Origin: Spiroplasma floricola 23-6
Lineage (GTDB): Bacteria; Bacillota_I; Bacilli_A; Mycoplasmatales; Mycoplasmataceae
DNA: 64,000 bases
Assembly (NCBI RefSeq): GCF_002813555.1
Contig: NZ_CP025057.1
Span: 744,001 to 808,000 of the forward strand
Direction of reading: 5' to 3'
Shown: one piece after another, positions 10,467-21,700 of the stretch
Position numbering within the stretch: position 1 is the stretch's first letter
Layout: each line of letters starts with the position of its first letter
Notes under the pieces: model-generated
Database searches by the model: none
What the model was told of the DNA's origin: nothing
The model's input: the letters and a program-made list of their open reading frames with translations, nothing else
Translations under genes and position numbers: made by a program

Positions 10467-11519
10467 TTATTTCTCAATTTCTTGAATAAAGTTATTAATT
10501 TCTCTTGTTGTTAAGAATGCATTTGGATCTTCTTCTGCATCTCTATAGATTATTTCAGCTTTTTTAGCTCTTAATTCTTTAATTTCTGTTCTTAGTTTTT
10601 CAACTTCTTGATTATTTTCAAAATCAATAGTTTTTTGCTCTTCTAAATCTTGTTCTAATCTTCTGATTTTTTGTTTTAACATTCTTTTTTCTTCAGAACT
10701 TAATTCCATGCTTTCATTTTCTTGATTTTTTAAAGCATCTTCTAGTTTTTTAATTTTTGCTTTTAAAGCTTCTTGTTCTTCAGATGTAGCTTCTAATTCT
10801 CTGATTTTTTGTTTTAACATTCTTTTTTCTTCAGAAGATAATTCATCTCTAATATTTTCTTGATTTCTTAAAGTTTCTTCTAATTTTTTAATTTTTGCTT
10901 TATATGCTTCTTGTTCTTCTAAAGCTTCTTCTAATCTTTTGATTTTTGCTTTTAAAGTCTTTTTCTCTTCTTCTGCAGCTTCATCACTTAAAAGTTCTTG
11001 AGTTTTTAAAGCATCTTCTAATTTTCTAATTTTTGCTTTTAAAGCTTCTTGTATTCTTAAACTATTTTCATCTTCTTTTTGCTTATTTTTTTCATTTAAA
11101 GATTTTTCCAATTCTTGAAGTTTAGCTTTTCAAAACTCTTCATTATTGTTTTTATCTAATTTTTTATTTCTACGATTATTAAGTTCATTTATTTCATCCA
11201 TTTGATTAATTAGTGGATTATTTTTAATATATTCATCATAAGTACTTTCATCTGGTTTTAGATACATATTTTTATTTGGAATTGGTAAATTAAAATTTTT
11301 TACTTTTCCAGAGAAACCATCATAAGGCAATAAATTATTTATATTATTAATTGGTAAACCACCATTCATTCTCATTGGAAAATGAGTGTTTATAGAACCT
11401 TGATAATTTAGAAATGATGCTACTTGTTGAGCTTCAACAAGTGTCATGAATTTATATATAACGTTCATAAATCTATCTACAACATAAAAAACACGCCCAT
11501 TTGAAAAAACATAATACAT
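10467..11519 (-). CDS. Coiled-coil protein with 46-residue repeats
   Basis: A 350-residue protein. Residues 1-45 form a compact, aromatic-rich segment (MYYVFSNGRVFYVVDRF) that does not look like a signal peptide. Residues 46-130 are polar and Asn/Pro-rich. Residues 131-340 are a continuous Lys/Glu coiled coil. Within it, residues 158-295 are three tandem 46-residue repeats with the common cores KAKIKKLE and KRMLKQKIR. A strong AGAGGAGG site precedes the ATG. The layout suggests a structural or cytoskeletal scaffold, with the N-terminal segment as the functional head; this is inference. No family recognised. Confidence 0.75.
10635..11048 (-). repeat. Three tandem 138-bp repeats inside coiled-coil gene
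   Basis: Three in-frame units of exactly 46 codons. They begin EALKAKIRKLE, EAYKAKIKKLE and EALKAKIKKLE and each ends EEQ. Units two and three are closest to each other (both contain ELSSEEKRMLKQKIR). The copy number could change by recombination. Confidence 0.8.
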
Positions 11520-11653
11520 ATTTTTTGCCTCCTCTTAATTTAAAAGAATACATTTTTTTATAAATGCAGTAATAGATTATATACATTTCTAAAAATCTTT
11601 CAATATAATAATACACAAAAAATCAAATAAAATCAATGCTTTTGGTCTAAATA

Positions 11654-11687
11654 GAAAAACTTCTCACCTAAAAGAGAAGTTTTTTAT
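11654..11687. terminator. Rho-independent terminator
   Basis: AAAACTTCTC / GAGAAGTTTT hairpin with an 8-base loop and T tracts on both strands. It lies downstream of the S1-domain gene, about 110 bases after its stop codon. Confidence 0.75.
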
Positions 11688-11797
11688 AAATTATTCTTAA
11701 ATAAAATATTTTAATAAACAATCAGCAATTTAAAATAAAGACATTTGTAATAATAATACTAAAACCTCTACCTCTAATTCAAATGACAGCTATATTA

Positions 11798-12034
11798 TTA
11801 TTTTGATACTCTTTTTAATGATAATTTAGCTTGGTCTTTGCTTTCATCAGTTGAAATTACATAACCTTCCATTTGTTGACCTACAGTTACATAGTCAGCT
11901 ACATTAGTAACATAAGCGTCAGCAATTTCAGATATGTGAATTAAACCTTTGTAGATTTTTCCATCAATTTCAGCATCACAGAATGCTCCAAAATCAACGA
12001 TTTTAGTAATAGTAATATTTACAATTGTTCCCAT
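11798..12034 (-). CDS. S1 RNA-binding domain protein
   Basis: A 78-residue protein that is almost entirely one S1/OB-fold domain: GTIVNITITKIVDFGAFCDA, then GLIHISEIAD, then AKLSLKR. This matches the small general stress protein 13 / YugI type of Firmicutes, thought to bind RNA or ribosomes. The length matches a lone S1 domain. The ATG at 12034 has TAAGGAGA in front. It is a single-gene unit followed by a terminator. Confidence 0.85.
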   Translation of the reverse strand: MGTIVNITITKIVDFGAFCDAEIDGKIYKGLIHISEIADAYVTNVADYVTVGQQMEGYVISTDESKDQAKLSLKRVSK

Positions 12035-12195
12035 ATTAAATTCTCCTTACTCAATTAACTATAAACTATTTTTATAATTTTGATAGGTTTTTTTGAATAA
12101 AAAATAAAATATTTTTATAATTGAATTAAAAAAATATTTTATTGATAAGTTATAAACATAATTTTTTTGTTATTTAAATAAGCTAATTTACTAAT

Positions 12196-12327
12196 TTAAA
12201 AGTACGATCTTTTTTTTGGAATTTTCTTTTTCATTGCTTTATAGTGCTTTTTACAGATTCTTCCAGTTAAAAAAGGTTTATATCCCTTTCTTAAATACCC
12301 ATTTATTGGGCAAGAACTAATTTCCAT
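12196..12327 (-). CDS. Small basic Cys-containing protein, 43 aa
   Basis: A 43-residue reading that begins MEISSCPINGYLRKGYK and is rich in Lys and Arg. Two cysteines and a His (Cys6, Cys25, His28 in CKKH) could form part of a metal site. GGAGGAG lies about 15 bases before the ATG. The frame is open for twelve codons further upstream, so a non-ATG start closer to the ribosome site (an ATT at about 9 bases) is possible. Its composition is unlike random AT-rich DNA. A nucleic-acid or ribosome-binding role would fit, but no family was recognised. Confidence 0.5.
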   Translation of the reverse strand: MEISSCPINGYLRKGYKPFLTGRICKKHYKAMKKKIPKKRSYF

Positions 12328-12388
12328 ACAAATATATCTTAACTCCTCCAAATTGTGAGAAATTTACATTTTTTTTAAAATTATAGGT

Positions 12389-12600
12389 TTAATAAAAATT
12401 TTTAAGATTTATTAATATTTTATTTTGGATTTTTCAATAGTTAAATAAAATTAAGAACTTAATGACTATATTAGAACTAAATATTGATCTAATAACACCA
12501 TTTTTTCCGTCTATTACCCTTTCATAAAACGTATACTTCTTACATAGTAATTTTAAATCCAGTGGGAGATAAAATATTTTTATCTAGAAACAGGAAAAAA
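12389..12600 (-). pseudogene. Frameshifted gene remnant
   Basis: Two protein-like readings in different minus-strand frames follow one another: FLFLDKNILSPTGFKITM (ending in a stop) and then KKYTFYERVIDGKNG with VIRSIFSSNIVIKF. One frameshift would join them. No start codon or ribosome site remains. Probably the leftover of a deleted gene; family unknown. The rest of the 12328-12644 gap shows nothing else. Confidence 0.4.
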
Positions 12601-12644
12601 TTTTACTGAAAAAAAGTAATTTTTAAAATATTTTTCCCTTTTTA

Positions 12645-14357
12645 TTATTTTATTGATCTGTTATTGTTTTTTTCTGCTTTAATTTGATTTTTTAAAGCTA
12701 ATTTTGATTGTTTATCTTTTAATATCAATTCTTTAAAGTCTTTTTTAGAGATTGCTTTTAATTCGTAAATATCTTCATTGTAATCTTCTAATAATAAATC
12801 TCTTGTTCTTTTTTCAAAAAATTTAATTTTTCCTAAAACTAGGGTCATTGTAAAAGTAACGCTACAGCTTACAAGAATAGAGATTCCACCCCATACATAA
12901 CCTCCTCCAATTCAAGTAGTTGCTCCTGTTAATTCTGGAGCTTTGTGTTGAAACATTAAAAATCCAAAAATAGAACTAGCACCTTGTACAGCAAATGTAT
13001 TTGAAGCAACTAAAACTAAACTTCCACAAAAGACACCTATTGAACATGCAATTAGTGGAAATAAATGCTTTAAATTTACTGTAAATAGAGATGGTTCAGT
13101 AATTCCCCCAACAATAGCAGAAACTCCATTAGAAACACCCAATTCTTTTAATTGTCTTACTCTTCTGTTCAATACAACAAAAGCAATAGTTGCTACACCT
13201 TGTGAGATGTTTGAAAGTGTACAAAGACCTTGAATAATAGTGGTTCCATATGCTGCTTGTCCTTGTAAAATGATTGGAGTTAAAGAATGATGTAAACCTG
13301 TAATTACAAGTGGACCATAAGCAGCTCCAAGTAAAGGTAAAGCAATATATTTGGCAATACTGTTAGTACTCAATCAATTTACAGATATAGATAAATAATT
13401 TGTAAATAACATTCCAATTGGTGCCACTACAAAGATTGCAAATAAAAATGTAACTCCAATAATAGCAATTGGCCCTACTATGTTTTTTGCAGTAGTGTTT
13501 TTTATTTTTGATGTTCATATTTCCATGTAAGCACCAAAAATAGCAATAAATATCATTGGAACCATTAAACCATTAAAATTAATTTTTCAAGGATAAGTGA
13601 TTCCTTCTCCGAAAAGAGTTCATCCTGGATAAACACCTAAAATTGTTTGTCCAGATTCAGGTTTTACATCTCCCATGGCAACTAATCCTGGTGCAGTTAA
13701 TACAACTCCAATTAAAATTCCATAGATTGGTGTACACCTCATCGCTTTAAATACAGTATAGCTTACAGCTATTGTAATAAACAATGAAAATGTGCTTGTT
13801 AAAACATCTAAAATGCTTGCAAATTCGCCAAAGAAATGTACAGTTGAGGCAAGTGAACTGTCTTTTCCACTTCATTCAACTGTCATCACTGATCAAAGAG
13901 TTAAAAGTAGTCCATATCCTATTAGAGGATAGACGATTGGTGAAAATACTTTAGAAATAAAAGATAGACATTTATTTGTAAGTCCTTTTACTTTAAATTT
14001 ATCTTTCATTTGTTTAATATCTTCAATTTGTTTAGTTTTAAAATTAGTATCTTTTTGTGAAATCTCTTTAAAGATAATAGTTTTTCCATCTTTGTCAAAA
14101 CCATTTATTTCACAAAAAGTATCATAGAAATCTGCTACATCCATACCCACTATTATTTGATATTCATCTCCACCTTGATTTTTATTAATACCTGTAGCAT
14201 AACTGCTAGCTTTAATTTTTGCTTCATTTACTATACTTCAATCTTTTAAGTGAAATCTCATTCTTGTCATGCAATGAGTGAAATAATCAATATTGGCATA
14301 TCCACCTAAATCTTCAAAAAGTTCTTGAACTGAATCAATATATTTTTTCTTTATCAT
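12645..14357 (-). CDS. PTS permease EIIBC, beta-glucoside type
   Basis: A 570-residue PTS enzyme II of the glucose superfamily. The EIIB domain is at residues 1-90 with the phosphorylated Cys29 in FTHCMTRMRF. A linker rich in Lys follows, then a multi-span EIIC domain with the family block GGITEPSLFTVNL. The C-terminal 60 residues are charged and cytosolic. There is no EIIA domain, which must come from another protein. The gene starts 4 bases after the stop of the GH1 gene, so it would import the beta-glucoside that GH1 cleaves. The ribosome site AAGGGAT lies in the end of the GH1 gene. Confidence 0.8.
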
Positions 14358-14361
14358 AGCT

Positions 14362-15723
14362 TTATCCCTTCTTATTTAAAATTAAATCTTTGTATCAATA
14401 CGCAGATTTTTTAAATTTTCTACTCTGATCTTCTAAATTAACTTCAATAAGACCATATCTATTTTTAAAAGCATTTCTAAAACTTCAACAATCAAGTGCA
14501 GCTCAAATGTGATAACCAAAGCAATTTGAACCACTGTTAATTGCTTTTTTTATTTGAGACATGTGCTCAAATAAAAATTCAATTCTATAATCATCGCTGA
14601 TAACTCCATTTTCATCTCTAAATCTATTTTCATTTTCAACACCCATACCATTTTCTGCAATATATCAAGCTATATTGTCATATTTTTCTTTTATTTCCAT
14701 TCCAATTTCATATAGAGCATCAGGATATATTTCTCATCCTCGATGAGAATTTATTTTAGCATTTTTTGGAATTTCAATAGTAAATTCATCCATGATTCAT
14801 CTTTTTTTACCATTACTTTTTGCTTTTACTCTACAAGGGAAATAATAGTTAATTCCTAAAAAATCTATTTTAGTTTTTTTAATAATTTCTAACTCTTCTT
14901 TGCTATATTTAGGCAATAATGAATATTGTTTTAAAGTATCTATTAAAATTTGATCGATTGTTCCATTAAACATTATATTTAAAGGACCTCTATTCACATA
15001 AGCATCATAGATTTTTGCAGCTTCTTTATCTTCTTGAGAATCAGAAAAAGCATAGGTATAATTTCAATTAAAAACAAGTCCAATTGGTGATTTTAAATTA
15101 TACTTTCTAAAAGCTAAAAGTGCTTTTGAATGAGCCAAAAAGATTCCATAAACTTGTTCTACTGCTTGTTTTGGATCATCAATTGCAGGATAGTGTTTAT
15201 CATTTAAATATCCTTCATATACTGGCACTAATGGCTCATTAAATGTTACATAGTAATCTACTTTATCACCATATTCTTTAAAAACAAATTCACAATAATT
15301 GATAAATAAATCAATTACTTCTCTTGAAGCTCATCCACCTTTTTGATGCGCTCATAGGGGCATATCAAAGTGAAATAAAGTCATATAGATTAATATATTA
15401 TTTTTTCTGTATTCATCTAAATATTGATGATAAAACTCAACTGCTTGTTGATTTAAAGTTTTTCCATCAGGAAACAATCTTGCTCATGAAAAACCAGTTC
15501 TTATAGAATCTAAGTTAATTTCTTTAAACATTTTTATATCATTTTTATAGTGTTTTGTAATATCACAAGTAATTTCTGGACCAACATTGTTATAAAATAA
15601 CTCTGGTCTCTCTTGAAAATACTTATCAAAAGTTAATTCTCCTATTTTTGTTATTCCTTTTCCTTCAGTTTGCATAGAGCTCATTGATGCTCCTATTTGA
15701 AAGTTTTTGGGAAATTTAATCAT
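14362..15723 (-). CDS. 6-phospho-beta-glucosidase (GH1)
   Basis: A 453-residue cytosolic glycoside hydrolase family 1 enzyme. The acid/base Glu163 lies in TFNEP, the nucleophile Glu357 in AENGMG, and TLFHFDMP is a conserved strand. It should hydrolyse phosphorylated beta-glucosides delivered by the adjacent PTS. The length is usual for GH1. GGAGG lies 9-10 bases before the ATG at 15723. It is the first gene of a two-gene operon that diverges from an RpiR-type regulator. Confidence 0.88.
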
Positions 15724-15863
15724 GTTTTGTTACCTCCAAATTAATAATATTGTTTGGAATATTTTTTTACAATGAATTTAAGGTAATGGAGAAATTTTTA
15801 GGAAAATAAGAAAAAATTCTTATTAATGAGAATATAAGTTAATATAAAAATAGGAGATAAATT
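15724..15863. promoter_or_regulatory. Divergent promoter region with inverted repeat
   Basis: This 140-base region separates the PTS/GH1 operon (minus) from the RpiR gene (plus). It contains the inverted repeat AATAAGAA-AAAA-TTCTTATT at 15805-15824, a possible operator for the RpiR regulator. AT-rich -10-like sequences follow it on the plus strand (ATATAAG). Confidence 0.5.
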
Positions 15864-16616
15864 ATGTTTAAAAGTATTAAAGAGAAATTAATTTTAATAA
15901 AAAATAATCCAGAGAATCAAACTCATGTAAGTATTGCCAATTACCTACTAAATTGTATTGAAAATAAAAAAACACCCAAAATTAATGAGTGTTCAAAAGA
16001 AAGTTTTTGTTCTGAGTCAGTTATCACAGCTTTTGCAAAAAAATATGGCTATGATGGTTTTAAAGAATTGGCTATAAGAGTAAAAGTTGAAACAGAATAT
16101 TATGATTGATCAATTGCTAAAAATATAAAAAATAAAGATAGTAACTCTTATAGAAATTTAATAGATAAATCTTTAGATTTATTAGACAGTCAAAATGAAA
16201 AAATTCAAAGCTTGATAACTTCTTTAAAAAAATCTGAAAATATATTTGCCATAAGTTCTTATCAACAATTGTTTAACACAGAGCTTTTTATAAGTGAATT
16301 AAATTTACTTGGATATAACGCTTTTTTTAATTATCAAAGAAAATTAAATGAAACTTGAATAAATAAAGTTAAAGAAAATGATACATTTATTATTGTTGCT
16401 TTTGGTTTAGACAATCAATATATTATTAACTTCTACAATCTTTTAAAAGAAAAGACAAACAATATTTTTATAGTCTGTTCACCTTCTCAAAAACATAAAT
16501 TTGATAAGTATCAAGAAATAATTATTGTTGACTATTATGATAGAGGAACAATTTTAGAATCAACTCGCTCATCTTTGATTATGTATCTATTTAGTTCAAT
16601 TGTTTATAAATTATAA
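15864..16616 (+). CDS. RpiR-family transcriptional regulator
   Basis: A 250-residue regulator. Residues 1-75 form the RpiR-type helix-turn-helix (SESVITAFAKKYGYDGFKEL); residues about 120-240 form a SIS-like sugar-phosphate binding domain (IFAISSY, IIVAFG). AGGAGAT precedes the ATG. It is transcribed away from the beta-glucoside PTS/GH1 operon, which is the classical arrangement for a local sensor of the phosphorylated sugar. Whether it activates or represses is not evident. Confidence 0.8.
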
Positions 16617-16641
16617 AAATCCCTTTTAAAGGGATTTTTAT
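16613..16641. terminator. Bidirectional terminator
   Basis: AAAAATCCCTTTTAAAGGGATTTTT: GC-richer stem with A and T tracts, placed between the plus-strand regulator and the convergent lipoprotein gene. Confidence 0.85.
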
Positions 16642-16655
16642 AAGAAGCATTAAGA

Positions 16656-18728
16656 TTATTTATCTTGATCTGAAAAGATAATATCAAAAGTAAGATCTTT
16701 TTTTGTTAAATATTCAAAACTATTAGTTTGAGTATTAACTTTTACTAAAAATTGAGCTTCTACTACTTTCAATTTAAAACTACTGTAAATTTCAAAAGTT
16801 CTAGAGTTGATTCCTTTTGTAACAGAAGTTCACTCTTTTGATTCTGAAGAATAAAACTGAAATACAAATTTAGCTTTTTTAAAAGTTACTTGTGCATTAT
16901 CTAAATATCTTTTATCAACTCCAAGTTCATTTATTAATAATCCAGGGAATCTATTTATTATTTTCTGCATAGACATTTCAGGTAAAAATGAATTCATTGC
17001 GCCATTTAATTTATCTGTAATTGTTGATTTTATTAAAGGAACTGCTGCTTGAATAATTGGTTTTCGAATTGTATCAAGATCCATTCTTTCAACTATTGCT
17101 TCTAAATTAATATCAGAGTTTTCAAAAAACTCTATTTTTAAGTTAGGACTTAAAAATAGTTCATCTAATTCAAGAAAGTTTTTTCCCTCAAAATTAAATA
17201 ATCTATTAATAATTTTTAAAACCATTTCTCCAGGAACTACTTTAATATCTTGTAATACTTCATATAAATTATCATCAAATACTTTTTTTGTTCCTCCAAT
17301 AACTGATCCACTTAAATCTAAATTTAAATGTATATATAAATTTAAATTTTCTGTTTTTCTGCGATTTTTGTTATAATCTAACATTAAATTAAATAACAAT
17401 GAATCAACTCCACTTTTTGCATTACTTGCACTTAAATGATCTGGATTATTTTTTTCATTAATTTTTAATAAATTTGGATCCATATCTGTTATTAATTCTT
17501 TTAATAACATGTAAAGTAAATTGTGACTTCCTCCAAATTCAGGTTTGTAAGTTTTTGGATTTAGAAATTTTGCAAATATATGAACAATATTTGGAGCAAC
17601 ATTTGCTAATAGATCACCTAAAAGAAGTTTTTTATTTTGACCTTTTGAACCAATTTTGGCAGTCATTTTCATTGATAACCCCATACCCAAGTCTTGATTC
17701 ATTGCAATACTGTCTGGATCAAAATTTACAATATCAAATATATTTGTATCTAATAATTCTGAGATTTTTATAACAACTTCTGGTTTAGTTTCACTTGCAG
17801 GTATTTTAATACTATCTTGCATACCCAAAGTTTTCAAAACTCCTCCAAGTGCTCCAAAAAGATCTTTAAAATATTTTCTAAAATTTTTATCAAATTCATT
17901 ATAAATATATTGACCATTTGCATCATTTGGATTTGCATCTGCTAATTCTTGAACATTTAAATTAACTATTTTTTTAATTGGAGTTAAAATAGCTGTCATT
18001 CAATCAGTTGAGGTTCCACTTTTAGTTGAAGAAAAAGAATTAGAAGAGTTTGTGATATTCAATAAAGATATAAAAGTATGAATTGTACCTAAAGTTATTT
18101 TTAAAGGTATTCCCATTCCTGATAAATCAGCTAAGGGAATATCAATCTTTTTGGACTTATAATCTCCTACATTTGCATAACTATTTACTTGTAATATATT
18201 AATTACATTTTCAATAACTTCATATTCTGGAATAGTTCATTCAAATACTTTTGTATATATTTCTTTATCTAAATAATTTAATCTTAAAAAAGCTTGACCA
18301 TAGACTAAAGAAGCATCATTGTCAAATGTAATTCCATCACTGCTTAATCCTTTTAATTCTGGAAGAGAAAATGAGTTATTAGAATCAATTGTAATTGTAA
18401 AACCATTTTCTGTTATATTGGCTTGTTCTTTTATATTACTAATTAACTCTTTTATTATTTTTTCCTCTGATGCAAAATTACTTTTTTGAATTTTATTTGT
18501 AGCACTTTTAACTGACACATTTACAACAACTTTTTTAGAAACAATATTTTCTAATTTTTTAATAATTTGATCAGGTCCATCAACTATAAAGTCACCTTTA
18601 TTTTCATCTTGAGGTTTATTTTGATCAAATATACTATCATAGTCATTTTTACTTGTACAACTTGTAACTGAAAGTACTGAAACAGAACTTAACGTCATAC
18701 ACGACAATACTGTAAGTAATTTTTTCAT
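16656..18728 (-). CDS. Large lipoprotein, 690 aa
   Basis: A surface lipoprotein with signal MKKLLTVLSCMTLSSVSV and lipobox VTSC (Cys24), then a polar linker and a long mature region of alternating hydrophobic and charged segments without an identified domain. It follows the 1503-residue permease gene by 15 bases, with no terminator between, so it is probably the last gene of that operon. It may be a substrate-binding or accessory subunit of the permease. No family recognised. Confidence 0.75.
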
Positions 18729-18743
18729 TTTTTTCTATCCTTT

Positions 18744-21700
18744 CTAATTGTTAATTGCCAATGAATCAACTGCTCTTATTTTTGAAAATTGTTTATATGA
18801 AATTAATATTGTTATTAAATACATTAGTATTAGAATTGAAAGAACAGCAAATGGTTCTCACCCTAAAAATTGATAAGGAATTGCAAAAGAGTAATTTGAA
18901 GAAATATATTTTATTACTCTCCCTATTGCAAATCATGCTGTGACAAATCCGAATATAAACATTAAGAAGATTGGCAATATATATATTGCTATAATTTGAG
19001 ACATAATATATTTATCAGAGTATCCCAAGATTTTCATTGTAGCAATAAATTGAGTATTTTCTCCAATAATTAAAACTGTAGTTATAACAATAATAGAAAC
19101 TGAAATTATTAAAGCAATTGCTGTTACTAAATAAATTATGATTCCAATAATTGCTTGAACTTGAGCTAATAGTTGTCTTTTAAATTTTAATGAGTCAACT
19201 TTTTTTAATCCATTTTCTCCATAACCTTGAATATAAGTTATTTTTGAAGTTCCTGTATCATCAGTTTCTAAATTTGATTTACCCATCATACCAATTGTTC
19301 CATAATCACCAAATGGTTGAGTTTTAGAAGTATTTATAATTTGATCATTATAATCATCTCTTATTGAATATTTATAATTAAATATTGGATATTGATTTTC
19401 AAATAACTGTCATAAATATTTTGAAGCATATTTGAATCCATTTGGATTATCATAATCATCTGATAATTTTAAAAACATGTTGATATATTCATCATAAGGA
19501 TTATCAGCTCCTGTAATAAATCTATCATTGCCCCCACTTGCTCACTTAACTAATAAGAAGTTATTGTAATAATTTATAAAACCCTCTCATTGAGTTTTGC
19601 TAATTTTGCTCATAATACTTTGATCATAGAAATTTTTTAAAGCATTTCCATCTCTTCACTCATTTAAAAAGAAATTATTGAAGAAATATTTTTTAACTTT
19701 ATCATAACCTAAAATTTTATTAGCATTATCATTTGATACTCAAGCTTTTGAGTCACCATAGTTTTGAGTAATACCTGCAATAACAAATTTTTTATTCTCT
19801 CCCGTTTGTGCTTTTTTGATTTCAGAACTATCTGCTGCTTTTTGAATATCTGTTTTTTGAGATATACCAGCTAAAGTATTTGAAGCAACATTATATCCAT
19901 TTATTTTTGCAACTGATATTGTTGATTCAGAATTTCAACTTCTATTTGAATCATTATAGGCAAAATAGTTTTTTTTATGCTCAGAAATATAATCATTTGA
20001 AGTTTGAGTAACATAATTATATTTTGACTTAATTCCCATTTCAACTTTGTCTAGCTCAATTGCTTTATTTTCTTTATCAACTAACTCTTTTTTCAGAATT
20101 GAAATATCTATTACATCTTTTGCCTTTAAATTTAATTTTTCAGCAATAGTTGCATTAACAACTATTGGCGTATATTGTTTGTAATCATTTGTTAATCTTT
20201 TAAATAAATTTTGACTTAGATCATTTCCACTTCTATCTAACAAATTAACAGCTTTTGAACCTTTATTTATTCCATAAATTTTAATGTTTTGCAATTTACT
20301 ATTTGAAAAATATGTACCATTAATCATTGTTCCCAGTTCGTCATTTTCTTTATTATAAGGAACAATGTTTGTTGTAATATTGTAGTTTGTTCCTTCCAAC
20401 AATGCTTTTTTAATACTTTGTTGAGCAACACTATTTGCTTGTTGATAAGTAGCTTCAATTAACATGGTTCCAATTTTTGATTCAAAATTTATTCAGTATC
20501 ATAAGATTAAATTAGTGTTAAAAATTTTAAATTCTTCAGTTGTTCAATCAACAGTTTCTAAATCAATTGCATTAACATCTTTTTCTTTAAAGAAAACTTT
20601 TTTACTTTGCAATTCAAAATTTTTATTTGCAAATTCTAAAACTTTTGAATTTCATTTTGAATTGGCATCTGTTGAATTTTTATCATACCCATAAAACAAT
20701 CTATTGTTTCCTTTTGCAGCTAACTTAAAAGGAGTTTTTACATTTTGTTCAGAGTAAATGTTATTAGTTGAAGTTGCAAATAATTGATTGTCAAAATTTA
20801 TTTTTTTAATTTCTTCAATGTTTAATTTGTTCTCACTGCCAGTTAAATATTTTTTAGTAACATTTAATGGTAAAGCATTTACATACTTTTTATAAAAATT
20901 CTGAAGTTCTTTTGATATCTCTACAACATTTTCTTTGTTATCATCAATATTTTGTTTAATTGATTTTATTGCAACTTTTTCAATGCTATCAACTAAATTT
21001 GAAAAATCAGTTCACTGATTAATAATTGAAACAATTGCATTATAAGGAACTCCTTGTGTATCTCTTGAAGGTATAGTTACTTCATCTAATTTTCTTAAAT
21101 ACTCTAAAGACATGTTCTTTCAATTACTATAATTATTTTTTGTTATTTCTTTATATAAATCAAAATTATTACCTATTACAGGAATATTGTATGAATAAAA
21201 ATTAGAACTAATATCATTGTTCATTAAATCTTTAATTATTTTTTCTGTATCATAACTGTATTCTGTTTTAGAATCTTTTAATTTTAATGGATAAGCTGTT
21301 TGATATTTTTGTTTTGAATTTGTAGCTTCAGAAATATCTGTTACATTATTTTCTTGTTTGTAAGTTCAATTATCTTTTTTATTAGGATTATAAGTTTTTA
21401 AAAAAGTAGAAGGATTATTTGAAATCGGTTCATTAAATTCAACTATGTCATTGTAATTTAATCCTGTAAAACTTGCCGTATTATTTTTTTGTAAAACTAT
21501 TGGAACTATTACAGCTGAAGAAATTAAACTTATTGAAACAAACAATGTTGCAGAAGTTGCAAATATTTTTCCTGTTGAACTCATTAATAAAGCTGAATGT
21601 AATTTTACTGTTGGATTTGAATTTTTAAAAAGATATTTAAATCCTCTTCCAACTTTTGAATTTGTTTTTGCAAGATTTCCTGCCAATAATTTTAAAGCAC

